This document shows, in pieces, positions 7,391-14,781 of a stretch of 31,498 bases of DNA. How positions within the stretch are numbered: position 1 is the first letter of the stretch; the number at the start of each line of letters is the position of its first letter. A model generated the notes under the pieces. It worked only from the letters and a program-made list of their open reading frames with translations, had not been told where the DNA came from and did no database searches. Position numbers and translations under genes: made by a program. This stretch comes from an uncultured Oscillospiraceae bacterium (GTDB taxonomy: Bacteria; Bacillota; Clostridia; Oscillospirales; Acutalibacteraceae): NCBI GenBank assembly GCA_905192745.1, contig CAJJLZ010000028.1, positions 1 through 31,498 on the forward strand. Direction: 5' to 3'.

Positions 7391-7636
7391 ATGCTGGACA
7401 GAACAATGACCTTTTCCATCGGCGACGATAAGGAACAGGAAATGAAGCAGGTGCTTGTCACGGTGTACGATGCTCTGCGGGAGAAAGGCTATAACCCGAT
7501 CAACCAGATCGTCGGCTATCTCCTTTCCGAGGATCCGACCTATATCACTACCCATAACAATGCCCGCAGCCTGATTCGCCGGCTCGACCGGGACGAACTG
7601 CTGCGCGCGCTGGTGCAGTCTTATCTGAACAGCTGA
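7391..7636 (+). CDS. ireB: IreB family regulatory phosphoprotein (UPF0297)
   Basis: An 81-residue protein of the IreB/YrzL family. In Enterococcus faecalis IreB is a small dimeric cytoplasmic protein phosphorylated on N-terminal threonines by the PASTA kinase IreK and acts in cephalosporin tolerance and wall-stress signalling. Here the N-terminus (MLDRTMTFSIGDD) has Thr5 and Thr7 in comparable places, and the conserved core VYDALREKGYNPINQIVGYLL and DPTYITTHNNARSLIRRLDRDEL is intact. The ATG at 7391 is chosen over an in-frame start at 7376 because GGAGG lies 8 nt upstream and the family starts here. It is a single-gene transcript with its own promoter and terminator; the ruvX gene often seen after it in Firmicutes is absent. 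Confidence 0.93.
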   Translation: MLDRTMTFSIGDDKEQEMKQVLVTVYDALREKGYNPINQIVGYLLSEDPTYITTHNNARSLIRRLDRDELLRALVQSYLNS

Positions 7637-7671
7637 CGGGGTTGATTCGGCAGAGGACGGGTAAATCTGTC

Positions 7672-7707
7672 AAAAAAGCGCTCCTGATTTTTCAGGAGCG
7701 CTTTTTT
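7672..7707. terminator. Bidirectional terminator between ireB and the oxidoreductase
   Basis: AAAAAAGCGCTCCTGA (7672-7687) pairs perfectly with TCAGGAGCGCTTTTTT (7692-7707) around TTTT. A runs and T runs on both sides let it end ireB and the convergent minus-strand operon. Confidence 0.93.
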
Positions 7708-7760
7708 CTATCTTTTTCCGGGCGGCTTTTCCGGGATGGATTCGGCCTCCTCGCTTCCGT

Positions 7761-9026
7761 TTATGCAGGATCCGCTTCGGACGGAGAGACAATTTGGAGA
7801 TATCGCTTTACCTGATCCTCCGACGGACGGAAATCCGGGTGCGAGCAGGCAGGGAGGGTGGGCGCGCCGCCGTCTGCCGACGGGAAGGGAGAAAGAATAT
7901 CGTTCTCGTATTTTACGCGGTCCTCCTCCTTATGAAAATCCGGGATTTCCATGGGTACGCCTCCCGCCAGTATACTACGGTGAGCAAGGATTGCCACCGA
8001 AGCGGTGGTGGTGGCAAAATATACGTCAAAAACCGGCTTGGTCCCGTTATTGATCGCTTCGAAAAATTTATTCATGACAAAGTAATCCCCGCCGCCGTGG
8101 CCGGTCTTATCGATAAGATCGGCGGAATCGTCGTTCCATTCGGGCTTGTAGAAGTTGGTATCCTGCATTCCCTCGGGAATTTGCCAGTCGTTATAGCGCA
8201 GCATGATCTTGCCGTCGGTTCCGCGCACGTTTTCAATCTGTCCCTTGGTCGCGCAGATACGGTAAGAATTTTCGGAAGCGCCGAATGCGGAGCAGCCGGT
8301 TACGCGGAACACCGAGTCGTCCTCGTTCAGGGTGGTGATAATCGCCGCCAGATCGCCTACCACCGAACAGGAGGGATATTCTTCCCCGAGTGGGGAGAAG
8401 CAGGGAAGCGCCGAAACCTTTTTCGGGCGGGTGCCGGTGATATACATCAGGGGCGCCAGAGAATGGGTTATATAATAGGTGCGGGGCAGATAATTGCGCC
8501 AATGCTTTTCAAAGGGGCGGCAATTTCTCAGAAAATCATAATTGTCCGGCGCGTAATTGTGATTATACTCCCCTTCGGCAAATACCGCTTTTCCAAGCGT
8601 CCCGCCGTTATAAACCCGCTTCATTTCCTGATTGAACAGCATAAACGGATAATTTTCGGCCAGCATGTATATCGCGCTGCTTTTTTCAGCGGCACGCACC
8701 AGCGCAACGCCGTCGGCCATAGTCCCGTTGCTGAGACATTCGCTCAGGACATGAATGCCCTTTTCCAGACAGCGAATGGCGTAACCCGCATGCTCATGAA
8801 AACAATTGGCGAGAAACACCGCGTCCATATCGTGCTCAATAAAAGAGTCGAAATCCGCGTAAACGGCAACATGGTTTCCAAGCTTTTCCGCCATTCGGCT
8901 GCGCTTTTTCTCATCCGTGTCGCATATGGCTGTGATTTCTCCATTGTTCATCAGAATGCTGTCGGTGTAATCGTAGCCTCTTCCCAGTCCGAAAATACCG
9001 ATCTTAATGGGTTTCGCTGCTTTCAT
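7761..9026 (-). CDS. Gfo/Idh/MocA family protein, GH109-like C-terminus
   Basis: 421 residues. The N-terminus is a Rossmann NAD(P)-binding fold (KIGIFGLGRGYDY, about 7-19; an acidic residue in ICDTD ends the second strand). The C-terminal alpha/beta domain carries YYITHSLAPLMYITG and GHGGGDYFVMNKFFEAI, then a VPMEIPDF ending. These resemble the NAD-dependent glycosidases of family GH109 more than simple sugar dehydrogenases. The usual EKP lysine of dehydrogenase members is replaced: the segment reads HVLSECLSNG. A hydrolase or lyase-type sugar reaction is therefore possible (inference); the substrate is unknown. The start at 9026 has AGGAGGAG upstream. It is the second gene after the EamA transporter (36-nt gap) and likely inducible through the divergent AraC regulator. 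Confidence 0.85.
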   Translation of the reverse strand: MKAAKPIKIGIFGLGRGYDYTDSILMNNGEITAICDTDEKKRSRMAEKLGNHVAVYADFDSFIEHDMDAVFLANCFHEHAGYAIRCLEKGIHVLSECLSNGTMADGVALVRAAEKSSAIYMLAENYPFMLFNQEMKRVYNGGTLGKAVFAEGEYNHNYAPDNYDFLRNCRPFEKHWRNYLPRTYYITHSLAPLMYITGTRPKKVSALPCFSPLGEEYPSCSVVGDLAAIITTLNEDDSVFRVTGCSAFGASENSYRICATKGQIENVRGTDGKIMLRYNDWQIPEGMQDTNFYKPEWNDDSADLIDKTGHGGGDYFVMNKFFEAINNGTKPVFDVYFATTTASVAILAHRSILAGGVPMEIPDFHKEEDRVKYENDILSPFPSADGGAPTLPACSHPDFRPSEDQVKRYLQIVSPSEADPA

Positions 9027-9062
9027 AATACTCTCCTCCTGCTTTGCGTTTTTATGACTTAT

Positions 9063-9920
9063 TTACGGAATCAGTACAAGCGCCAGGATTCCGATAAATG
9101 ACAGTGTAACGGCGGCGATATCCCTGCCGGACGGCTTTTCCGGGGTTATGCAGCAGAGTATCGTGGAGAAAATCATCGTTCCGCCCGTAACCATCGGATA
9201 TTGTACCGAAGCGGGAAGATGAGCCAGAGCAATCAGCAAAAGAAAATTGCCCACTTTGTTAAGTACGCCGTAACCCAGCATGGTTCCTGCTGCGCGAAAG
9301 TTCAGCCGCACCTTTTCCCCTTTAACGAAGGGCAAAAGAATAAAAGAAAGGAACACCGCGGCCATGGCGCTCAGCACGGAATACCCCGCCGCGCTGGTTT
9401 TTTCAAACGGCGCGGCTTCGAATATTTTGGAAAGTACCCCGGCGAGACCGTTCAGAAGGAATATTCCTCCATAATACCAAAGCCCTGAGTTTTTTGCGCC
9501 GCGTCGGATGGTCAGGAGCAGAGAAGCCGCCACCAAAGCGATACATAGGAGCTTCCCGCCAGTAAATTTTTCATCGAAGAAAAAAATACCGAAGAAAAAG
9601 GGAAGCATCATTCCTCCCAGCATGGAAAAAACGGAGTAGAGCGAAAGATTGATTTTTCCGAAAGCTTTCAGGCTGCAAACGGTATAGGCCAGACCGTTCA
9701 GAGCAGTAAGGATTGCCATGATTAAGGAAAAAGAGCTGAATTCAAAACGAAAACCGTTGATTATCAGCAGCACAAGCAGCCCCGCCGCGCTGTAGCCGGA
9801 GAAAAACACCAGCGTGGAGCGCGGCCCGCTGCCGCATTGCTTCTCAAACTGCTGATTGAAAAGGAATTGCAGGCTGAACATCAGCGTAGCAATCGTAATG
9901 ACACCGTAATACAAACTCAT
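9063..9920 (-). CDS. EamA/DMT family membrane transporter
   Basis: 285 residues, almost entirely hydrophobic, with about ten predicted membrane helices in two repeats of five, the layout of the drug/metabolite transporter superfamily. The second EamA half ends in MVTGGTMIFSTILCCIT and ALVLIP. The substrate cannot be read from the sequence; the neighbouring Gfo/Idh/MocA protein and AraC regulator suggest a sugar or sugar derivative (inference). The ATG at 9920 has only a weak GGAAA ribosome site. It is first in the minus-strand two-gene operon. Base composition here is more A+T-rich than in the housekeeping genes nearby, which fits accessory DNA. Confidence 0.8.
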   Translation of the reverse strand: MSLYYGVITIATLMFSLQFLFNQQFEKQCGSGPRSTLVFFSGYSAAGLLVLLIINGFRFEFSSFSLIMAILTALNGLAYTVCSLKAFGKINLSLYSVFSMLGGMMLPFFFGIFFFDEKFTGGKLLCIALVAASLLLTIRRGAKNSGLWYYGGIFLLNGLAGVLSKIFEAAPFEKTSAAGYSVLSAMAAVFLSFILLPFVKGEKVRLNFRAAGTMLGYGVLNKVGNFLLLIALAHLPASVQYPMVTGGTMIFSTILCCITPEKPSGRDIAAVTLSFIGILALVLIP

Positions 9921-9953
9921 CCCACTATTTCCGTTTCGCTTATTATATGGGAT

Positions 9954-9982
9954 ATTATATGGGATGAAAACGGGCTTTTAAA
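9954..9982 (-). promoter_or_regulatory. Promoter of the EamA-oxidoreductase operon
   Basis: On the minus strand TTTAAA (9982-9977), 17 nt, TATAAT (9959-9954). A second TATAAT lies 12 nt further downstream (9947-9942) in a direct repeat of CCATATAATA. Which -10 is used is unclear. The divergent araC promoter is about 30 bp away, so one bound regulator could act on both. Confidence 0.5.
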
Positions 9983-10013
9983 TGGTTTTTTTCTATTAAA
10001 TGATGGAATATGG

Positions 10014-10042
10014 TTGTAATCCGAACGGCGGGCTGTTATAAT
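10014..10042 (+). promoter_or_regulatory. Promoter of the AraC-family regulator gene
   Basis: TTGTAA (10014-10019), 17 nt, TATAAT (10037-10042). The expected start near 10049 gives a leader of about 40 nt. Confidence 0.65.
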
Positions 10043-10090
10043 GATTCCAAAATAACAGACGATACTTTTTTATGGACGGAGAGCGGCGGC

Positions 10091-10948
10091 ATGAAAAGCA
10101 GAAATATCTGCAAGTTTGTTCCGACAAGCGCGGCGAATACGGGGGAAAATATCGTTACCACGAATTTTATATACGAAAGCGAGGCCTCCGAGAAAGGGCC
10201 GCTCCGGATATCCCAGACCCATGCGGCGTATCTGGTGATTAGCGGGACGGGATATTACCGCACCAACCTGTTCCGGGCGCCTCTCAGCTCCGGGATGCTT
10301 TTTTTCAGCTTTTCGGGGATCCCTTTTTGTATTGAAAACACGGGGAATATGCAGTATATGTATATCAGCTTTTCGGGGAAGCGAGCGGATGAGCTTTTTC
10401 AGAGGTTTGGAATTTCCTCCTCGTCCTGCGTCTTTTGTGGTTACGAGGGGCTGATTCCCCTGTGGAAGGACGGCTTGACGCGTGCGAACAAGGAAAACAT
10501 GGATCTTCTCAGTGAAAGTATGCTGTTGTATGCCTTCTCGAAGTTCCGCGACAGCAAAGAGAGCGGCAATTATACGATTAACCAGGTGCTCGGATATCTT
10601 GAAGAGCATTTTATGGAGCCGAAAATTTCGCTGTCCTCTGTGTCGGATGTGTTCGGCTACAATTCCAAATATCTTTCCCATATGTTCAAGGAAAAGCACG
10701 GCGTCAGTTTTTCGGAGTGTTTGAAAACGCTGCGAATCAGGCATGCGGTATTTTTGATGGATCAGGGCATTACGTCGATAAAAAATGCGGCCCTGCTTTC
10801 CGGATATGCCGATCCCCTTTATTTTTCCAAGGTATTTAAAGAGGCTGTCGGCGTTTCGCCAAAGCAATATATCACGGGAGCGGATCCCGGAGCGGGGGAC
10901 TCTCCGGAAAAGCCGGCTTTACAGACCGGGGATTCTGTGATAAACTAA
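10091..10948 (+). CDS. AraC family transcriptional regulator
   Basis: 285 residues from the ATG at 10091. The N-terminal part (about 20-110) looks like a cupin-type ligand-binding domain of the AraC_binding kind (LVISGTGYYRTNLFRAPLSS, PFCIENTGNMQYMYISFSG). The C-terminal 100 residues hold the two-HTH AraC domain: ISLSSVSDVFGYNSKYLSHMF, then ITSIKNAALLSGYADPLYFS and KEAVGVSPKQYI. The ATG at 10091 has GGAG 9 nt upstream and lies downstream of the promoter; an in-frame start at 10010 would lie upstream of the -35. Divergent placement suggests it senses a sugar and controls the EamA-oxidoreductase operon (inference). Confidence 0.9.
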   Translation: MKSRNICKFVPTSAANTGENIVTTNFIYESEASEKGPLRISQTHAAYLVISGTGYYRTNLFRAPLSSGMLFFSFSGIPFCIENTGNMQYMYISFSGKRADELFQRFGISSSSCVFCGYEGLIPLWKDGLTRANKENMDLLSESMLLYAFSKFRDSKESGNYTINQVLGYLEEHFMEPKISLSSVSDVFGYNSKYLSHMFKEKHGVSFSECLKTLRIRHAVFLMDQGITSIKNAALLSGYADPLYFSKVFKEAVGVSPKQYITGADPGAGDSPEKPALQTGDSVIN

Positions 10949-11088
10949 TCGATATGGCGAATGCCGGGCGCGCCGGTACCTCGGCGTATATGGCGCCGGC
11001 AAGGCAGCCCATGTTTTGAGCGGCAACCTTTGCTGAAATCCGAAGGATGTTCGGCGGATTGCCGGAATACCGAAAAGGAGGAACGGGA

Positions 11089-11442
11089 ATGGCTGAAATG
11101 GCGGATAAAATGGAGAATGCCGGTAAAGCGGAAAGCCCTGAAAAAAAGTCCGGAAAGAAGAACGGCGGCTTCTTAATGTATAAAGGCCGTCCGCTGGTGC
11201 GGTCGGGCAATGTTCTGTATTACGGAGATATGGCGGATAAATGCGTGGTGATGCTGCAGATCCTGTCCACGAAAACCGTGAAGGACATGACGGTGGCGGA
11301 TAAGGTGCAGGTGCAGCTGATGTCCACGGATCCCGATCTGCGGATGAAGGAACGCATCCTGAAAAAGAGCGAGAAAACCGGCCTGTACAACGCGATGGAC
11401 ATTGGCTCCATCTGGCTGGAACGGGCGCTGGAAGAGCGATAA
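11089..11442 (+). CDS. Conserved-looking small protein, function unknown
   Basis: 117 residues, not assigned to a named family. The first 30 residues are Lys/Glu/Ala-rich and probably disordered (KAESPEKKSGKKNGG). The rest is compact: a short beta-rich part (YKGRPLVRSGNVLYYGDM) followed by VVMLQILSTKTVKDM and a basic helical end that finishes with SIWLERALEER. No signal peptide or membrane helix, so cytoplasmic. The ATG at 11089 has AAAGGAGG 8 nt upstream, which decides it over the in-frame ATG at 11047. Between araC and this gene (10949-11088) nothing else is seen. A 40-bp palindrome follows the stop codon. Confidence 0.75.
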   Translation: MAEMADKMENAGKAESPEKKSGKKNGGFLMYKGRPLVRSGNVLYYGDMADKCVVMLQILSTKTVKDMTVADKVQVQLMSTDPDLRMKERILKKSEKTGLYNAMDIGSIWLERALEER

Positions 11443-11456
11443 GACGTCGGAAACGG

Positions 11457-11496
11457 GGACTGCCGCGGCAGGATGCGCATCCTGCCGCGGCAGTCC
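11457..11496. terminator. Perfect 40-bp palindrome after the small protein gene
   Basis: GGACTGCCGCGGCAGGATGC (11457-11476) is followed directly by its own reverse complement (11477-11496). The RNA would form a very stable hairpin. Only a TTCT tail follows, so termination is likely but not textbook. The arms contain the self-complementary CTGCCGCGGCAG. Confidence 0.6.
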
Positions 11497-11635
11497 TTCT
11501 GCAATTGCTTTGTCTGTTTTCCGATCCGCTGCCCGGACGGGGGGAGAAATTCTCCGACACGCCTCCGCCGGCTCATATCTGTCCCCTGCCGTTCATATAC
11601 TGAACTAACGACAAGTGTAACGGGGGAGTGAGCGT

Positions 11636-12121
11636 GTGTTTGTCTTTTCATTCAAGACGTCGAAAAAACAGATCCTTTCGATGCTGGTGTGCGTTCTGAT
11701 CCTGATCGGCGTACTGATCGCCGCCATCGTCTGGCCTTCCGGCGGACGGGCGGCGGAGACCCTTTCGCCGGTGGTTGGCCGGGACGATGAGCAGCGGATC
11801 GCCTTTCTGACGGAATTGGGGTACGCGGTGGATTCCGAGACGCCGGCGGTAAAAGAAGTGCTGATCCCGGATGAATTCGACGATGTGTTTGAGCAGTACA
11901 ACGCCCTGCAGGCCGATGCGGGCATGGATCTTCAGCCTTACCATGGTAAGCGCGTAAAATGCTGGACCTACAAAATCCTCAACATTCCCGGCGAGGGGGA
12001 CGTTCGCGCCAATATATATGTATACAAAGACAAAATCATCGGCGGAGACATTTCCTCCACGGCACTGAACGGGTTTATGCATGGATTGACAAAATTTACC
12101 TCGGAGGCGTCTGCCGGTTGA
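11636..12121 (+). CDS. DUF4830 domain protein, membrane-anchored
   Basis: 161 residues. A basic start (FKTSKKQ) is followed by one membrane helix (ILSMLVCVLILIGVLIAAIV, about 13-32), so the rest should lie outside the membrane. The extracytoplasmic part matches the DUF4830 pattern: RIAFLTELGYAVDSETPAVKEVLIP, then YNALQADAGMDLQPYHGKRV, CWTYKILNIP and VRANIYVYKDKIIGGDISS. The function of DUF4830 proteins is not established. The start is a GTG at 11636 with GGGGGAG about 8 nt upstream. It appears to be transcribed alone; the next gene starts 170 nt downstream. Confidence 0.8.
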   Translation: MFVFSFKTSKKQILSMLVCVLILIGVLIAAIVWPSGGRAAETLSPVVGRDDEQRIAFLTELGYAVDSETPAVKEVLIPDEFDDVFEQYNALQADAGMDLQPYHGKRVKCWTYKILNIPGEGDVRANIYVYKDKIIGGDISSTALNGFMHGLTKFTSEASAG

Positions 12122-12291
12122 CGGGACGCTGCGAATGTGATATTCTGAAAGCAGTTAACCGGTTGACATATCCATGGAAACGGCTTGTTTGCAGCGGCCC
12201 CGGCGGAGCGGCTATCGGTGAAGGCGCGGTTTTCCCGCAGAGGGGACGGTTCCGCCGGACGGGCGGATCACAAAGGAAGGGAGCGGACGGT

Positions 12292-13005
12292 ATGGCGGAA
12301 CGCCTGGATAAAATTCTGTCCTCTCAGGGCGCGGCTACCCGCCGGGAGGCGCAGCGCCTGATCCGGAGCGGCAAAGTGACGGTGGACGGTACGGTTCAGC
12401 GGGATCCGTCCGTCAAGGTGGACCCGGAAACGTGTGAAATCGTGCATTCCGGCCGAACGCTGCTTTACCGCCGTCATCTGTATGTGATGCTGAACAAGCC
12501 GGCGGGGCTGCTCTGCGTTTCCCGCGATCCGCAGGCCGCCACGGTGATCGACCTCCTGCCTCCGGATCTCCGGCGGCAGGGGCTTTTTCCGGCCGGACGG
12601 CTGGACAAGGACACCGTCGGGCTGGTGATTATTACCGACGACGGGGATTTTGCCCATCGGATGCTTGCACCGAAAAAGGAGATCGTCAAGCGCTATCGGG
12701 CGGTCGTTGATGGGCCGGTGGGAGAAGAGGAAGCCGCCGTGTTCGCCGCGGGGACAAGCCTGAAGGACGGAACCCGTTGTCGTCCGGCAAAATTACGGAT
12801 TGTGGAACCGGGAAACCATCCGCTGGTGGAGGTGGAGATCACCGAGGGGCGCTACCACCAGATAAAGCGTATGTTTTTATCAGTCAACCGCAGGGTCTTG
12901 TGGTTAAAGCGGATGTCCATCGGGAAGCTGCTTCTGGACCCTGCTCTGAAAGAGGGGGAATGCCGGGAAATCGGGCCGGAGGAACGGTCGGCCGTGTTCC
13001 AATAG
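12292..13005 (+). CDS. RsuA/RluB/E/F-type rRNA pseudouridine synthase
   Basis: 237 residues. An N-terminal S4 RNA-binding domain (MAERLDKILSSQGAATRREA, then RSGKVTVDG) precedes the RsuA-type catalytic domain. The catalytic aspartate lies in GRLDKDTVGLVIITDDGD, and the late motif ITEGRYHQIKRMF is present. Members convert a specific uridine in 16S (RsuA, U516) or 23S rRNA to pseudouridine; the length and the YRAVVDGPV segment fit the RsuA group, but the site is inferred. The ATG at 12292 follows AAAGGAAGGGAG and matches the family start; the longer in-frame extension upstream has no S4-like content. A TTGACA at 12163 may be part of its promoter but lacks a good -10. Confidence 0.93.
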   Translation: MAERLDKILSSQGAATRREAQRLIRSGKVTVDGTVQRDPSVKVDPETCEIVHSGRTLLYRRHLYVMLNKPAGLLCVSRDPQAATVIDLLPPDLRRQGLFPAGRLDKDTVGLVIITDDGDFAHRMLAPKKEIVKRYRAVVDGPVGEEEAAVFAAGTSLKDGTRCRPAKLRIVEPGNHPLVEVEITEGRYHQIKRMFLSVNRRVLWLKRMSIGKLLLDPALKEGECREIGPEERSAVFQ

Positions 13006-13014
13006 GTCAATTAT

Positions 13015-13082
13015 TTTGTGGATTTTGACATTGGATAAGTTTGATAAAACGGGTTTTAAATCTTTGTGGATTAAAAGGATGG
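13015..13082 (+). promoter_or_regulatory. Spaced direct repeats ahead of the ATPase gene
   Basis: TTTGTGGATT occurs at 13015-13024 and 13073-13082 in the A+T-rich intergenic region ahead of the ATPase gene. They could be regulator sites. A TATATT near 13112 may be the -10, but no good -35 pairs with it. Confidence 0.25.
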
Positions 13083-13180
13083 TTATAACGGCCGGAATCT
13101 GCTATATTATTAGTAGGCAATAGCCGTCTTCGGCTTGTTGGCAGAAGGAATTCACGTGCAAATATTTGGGAGGTTTCTGT

Positions 13181-14323
13181 ATGGCTAGTTTGTCACTGAA
13201 AGGCATTTACAAGAAGTACCCCGGCGGTGTTACCGCGGTTTCCGATTTTAATCTGGAAATCAAGGACAAGGAGTTTATCATCCTCGTCGGCCCTTCCGGC
13301 TGCGGTAAGTCCACCACCCTGCGCATGATCGCCGGTCTGGAAGAAATTTCGGAAGGCGAGCTGTACATCGGCGATAAGCTGGTCAACGACGTAGCGCCAA
13401 AAGATCGCGATATCGCGATGGTGTTCCAGAACTACGCGCTGTATCCGCATATGACGGTGTTTGAGAACATGGCGTTTGGCCTGAAGCTCCGCAAAACCCC
13501 GAAGGATCAGATTAAGCGCCGTGTGGAAGAAGCGGCCCGCATTCTGGATATCGCCCACCTGCTCGACCGGAAGCCGAAGGCTCTGTCCGGCGGTCAGCGC
13601 CAGCGTGTCGCCCTCGGCCGCGCCATTGTCCGTGAGCCGAAGGTCTTCCTGCTTGACGAACCGCTGTCCAACCTGGACGCAAAGCTCCGTGCACAGATGA
13701 GAACCGAGCTCTCCAAGCTGCATAAGAAGCTGGGTACGACCTTCATCTACGTTACCCACGACCAGACCGAAGCTATGACCATGGGCGACCGCATCGTGGT
13801 TATGAAGGACGGCCTGATTCAGCAGGTGGAGTCTCCGCAGCATCTGTACGACTTCCCGTGCAATATGTTTGTCGCCGGCTTCATCGGCAGCCCGCAGATG
13901 AACTTCATCGAGTCTAAGCTGCTCAAGAAGGGCGACGAGTTCTTCGTAGAGTTCGGCTCCGAGGATACCAAGACCTCCCGCGGCGTGAAGTATCAGATTC
14001 CGCTGCCCGCCTCCAAGAACGCCAAGGGCGCTCTGGATGAGTATGTGGACAAGGAAGTCATCATGGGCATTCGTCCGGAGGACGTACACGACGAACCCCG
14101 TTATCTCGAGAGTCTGCCGCACTGCATGATCAAGGCGGACATCGAAGTGACCGAAATGATGGGCGCTGAGACCTATCTGTACTTCAATACCGAAGGCTTC
14201 GCCTTCACCGCCCGCGTTGAGCCGACTTCGACCGCGCATCCGGGCGACAAGATCGATGTGGTGCTCGACAACACGAAGATTCACATCTTCGACAAGGAGA
14301 CCGAGCGCGCGATCTGCAACTGA
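13181..14323 (+). CDS. Sugar ABC transporter ATP-binding protein (MsmK/UgpC type)
   Basis: 380 residues, the length of the CUT1 carbohydrate-importer ATPases. It carries Walker A GPSGCGKSTT (about 38-47), Q-loop FQNYALYPHMT, signature LSGGQRQRVALGRA, Walker B VFLLDEPLSNLDAKLRAQ and the switch histidine in YVTHDQTEAMT. The C-terminal 130 residues form the OB-type regulatory (TOBE/MalK-like) domain. No permease or binding protein lies nearby, so it is probably a shared ATPase that energises several sugar importers encoded elsewhere, as MsmK does in streptococci (established for MsmK, inferred here). The ATG at 13181 follows TTGGGAGG. It ends in a strong terminator and shares the region with a CdaR-like regulator. 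Confidence 0.95.
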   Translation: MASLSLKGIYKKYPGGVTAVSDFNLEIKDKEFIILVGPSGCGKSTTLRMIAGLEEISEGELYIGDKLVNDVAPKDRDIAMVFQNYALYPHMTVFENMAFGLKLRKTPKDQIKRRVEEAARILDIAHLLDRKPKALSGGQRQRVALGRAIVREPKVFLLDEPLSNLDAKLRAQMRTELSKLHKKLGTTFIYVTHDQTEAMTMGDRIVVMKDGLIQQVESPQHLYDFPCNMFVAGFIGSPQMNFIESKLLKKGDEFFVEFGSEDTKTSRGVKYQIPLPASKNAKGALDEYVDKEVIMGIRPEDVHDEPRYLESLPHCMIKADIEVTEMMGAETYLYFNTEGFAFTARVEPTSTAHPGDKIDVVLDNTKIHIFDKETERAICN

Positions 14324-14334
14324 TTTATGGGAAT

Positions 14335-14370
14335 AAACCGCGCCGGGCATTGCTGCCCGGCGCGGTTTTT
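14335..14370 (+). terminator. Terminator of the ATPase gene
   Basis: AAACCGCGCCGGGCA (14335-14349) pairs perfectly with TGCCCGGCGCGGTTT (14354-14368) and ends in TTTTT. Confidence 0.93.
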
Positions 14371-14552
14371 CTGACAGGAAGGCGTGTCCGGAGGCGGGCC
14401 GCATGGCTGTTGAAAAGAAAAAACAGGGGAGAAAACCGCCTGTTGTCTTTGGAAAATTCCCGTTTTTAGAAGATTTGGTGCGCATATTGTGTCCAATTTG
14501 TAAAATGAAAGAAAAAAGTTCTCCTTTTTGTACTTTTTTCCCGGGTTTGTCC

Positions 14553-14581
14553 TTGAAAAAAAAACGGCAATTGTGTACAAT
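14553..14581 (+). promoter_or_regulatory. Promoter of the CdaR-like gene
   Basis: TTGAAA (14553-14558), 17 nt, TACAAT (14576-14581). The start near 14588 leaves a leader of about 190 nt. Confidence 0.65.
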
Positions 14582-14589
14582 AAGATTAT

Positions 14590-14740
14590 TAGTATATCCA
14601 GCAATGTCTGACTCAGGGTTACATCTGTAGTGTTGCCGTCCCCCGTTATGAACAAGATATGGGCAGCGCCCTCCGCCTCTCTCTGGAGCGGCCGGTGGGC
14701 AAAGGGACGTGTTGCCGCATTACAGCATTGCCGTTTTACC
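14590..14740 (+). ncRNA. Structured leader or ncRNA ahead of the CdaR-like gene
   Basis: Between the promoter and the ATG the RNA can fold with nested arms: CTGTAGTG near 14625 with CATTACAG near 14719 (one G-U pair), then CGTCCC near 14638 with GGGACG near 14705, then a GC-rich inner hairpin around GCCC/GGGC and CCGC/GCGG. An outer stem, an internal bulge and a long inner hairpin recall 6S RNA or a riboswitch-like leader, but no known signature could be confirmed. No terminator separates it from the gene. Confidence 0.35.
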
Positions 14741-14781
14741 AATCCCGTTGTAAAGAATTATAAAGAAGAGGGGAAATTATC

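Noticed and set aside
12163..12191. Promoter for the pseudouridine synthase gene (TTGACA at 12163)
   Set aside because: The -35 is perfect, but the -10 region at 17 nt reads TGTTTG, too weak to call.
13193..14485. 430-codon minus-strand frame over the sugar ATPase gene
   Set aside because: Antisense to a protein with all ABC motifs; His/Leu/Arg-rich composition typical of a shadow frame.
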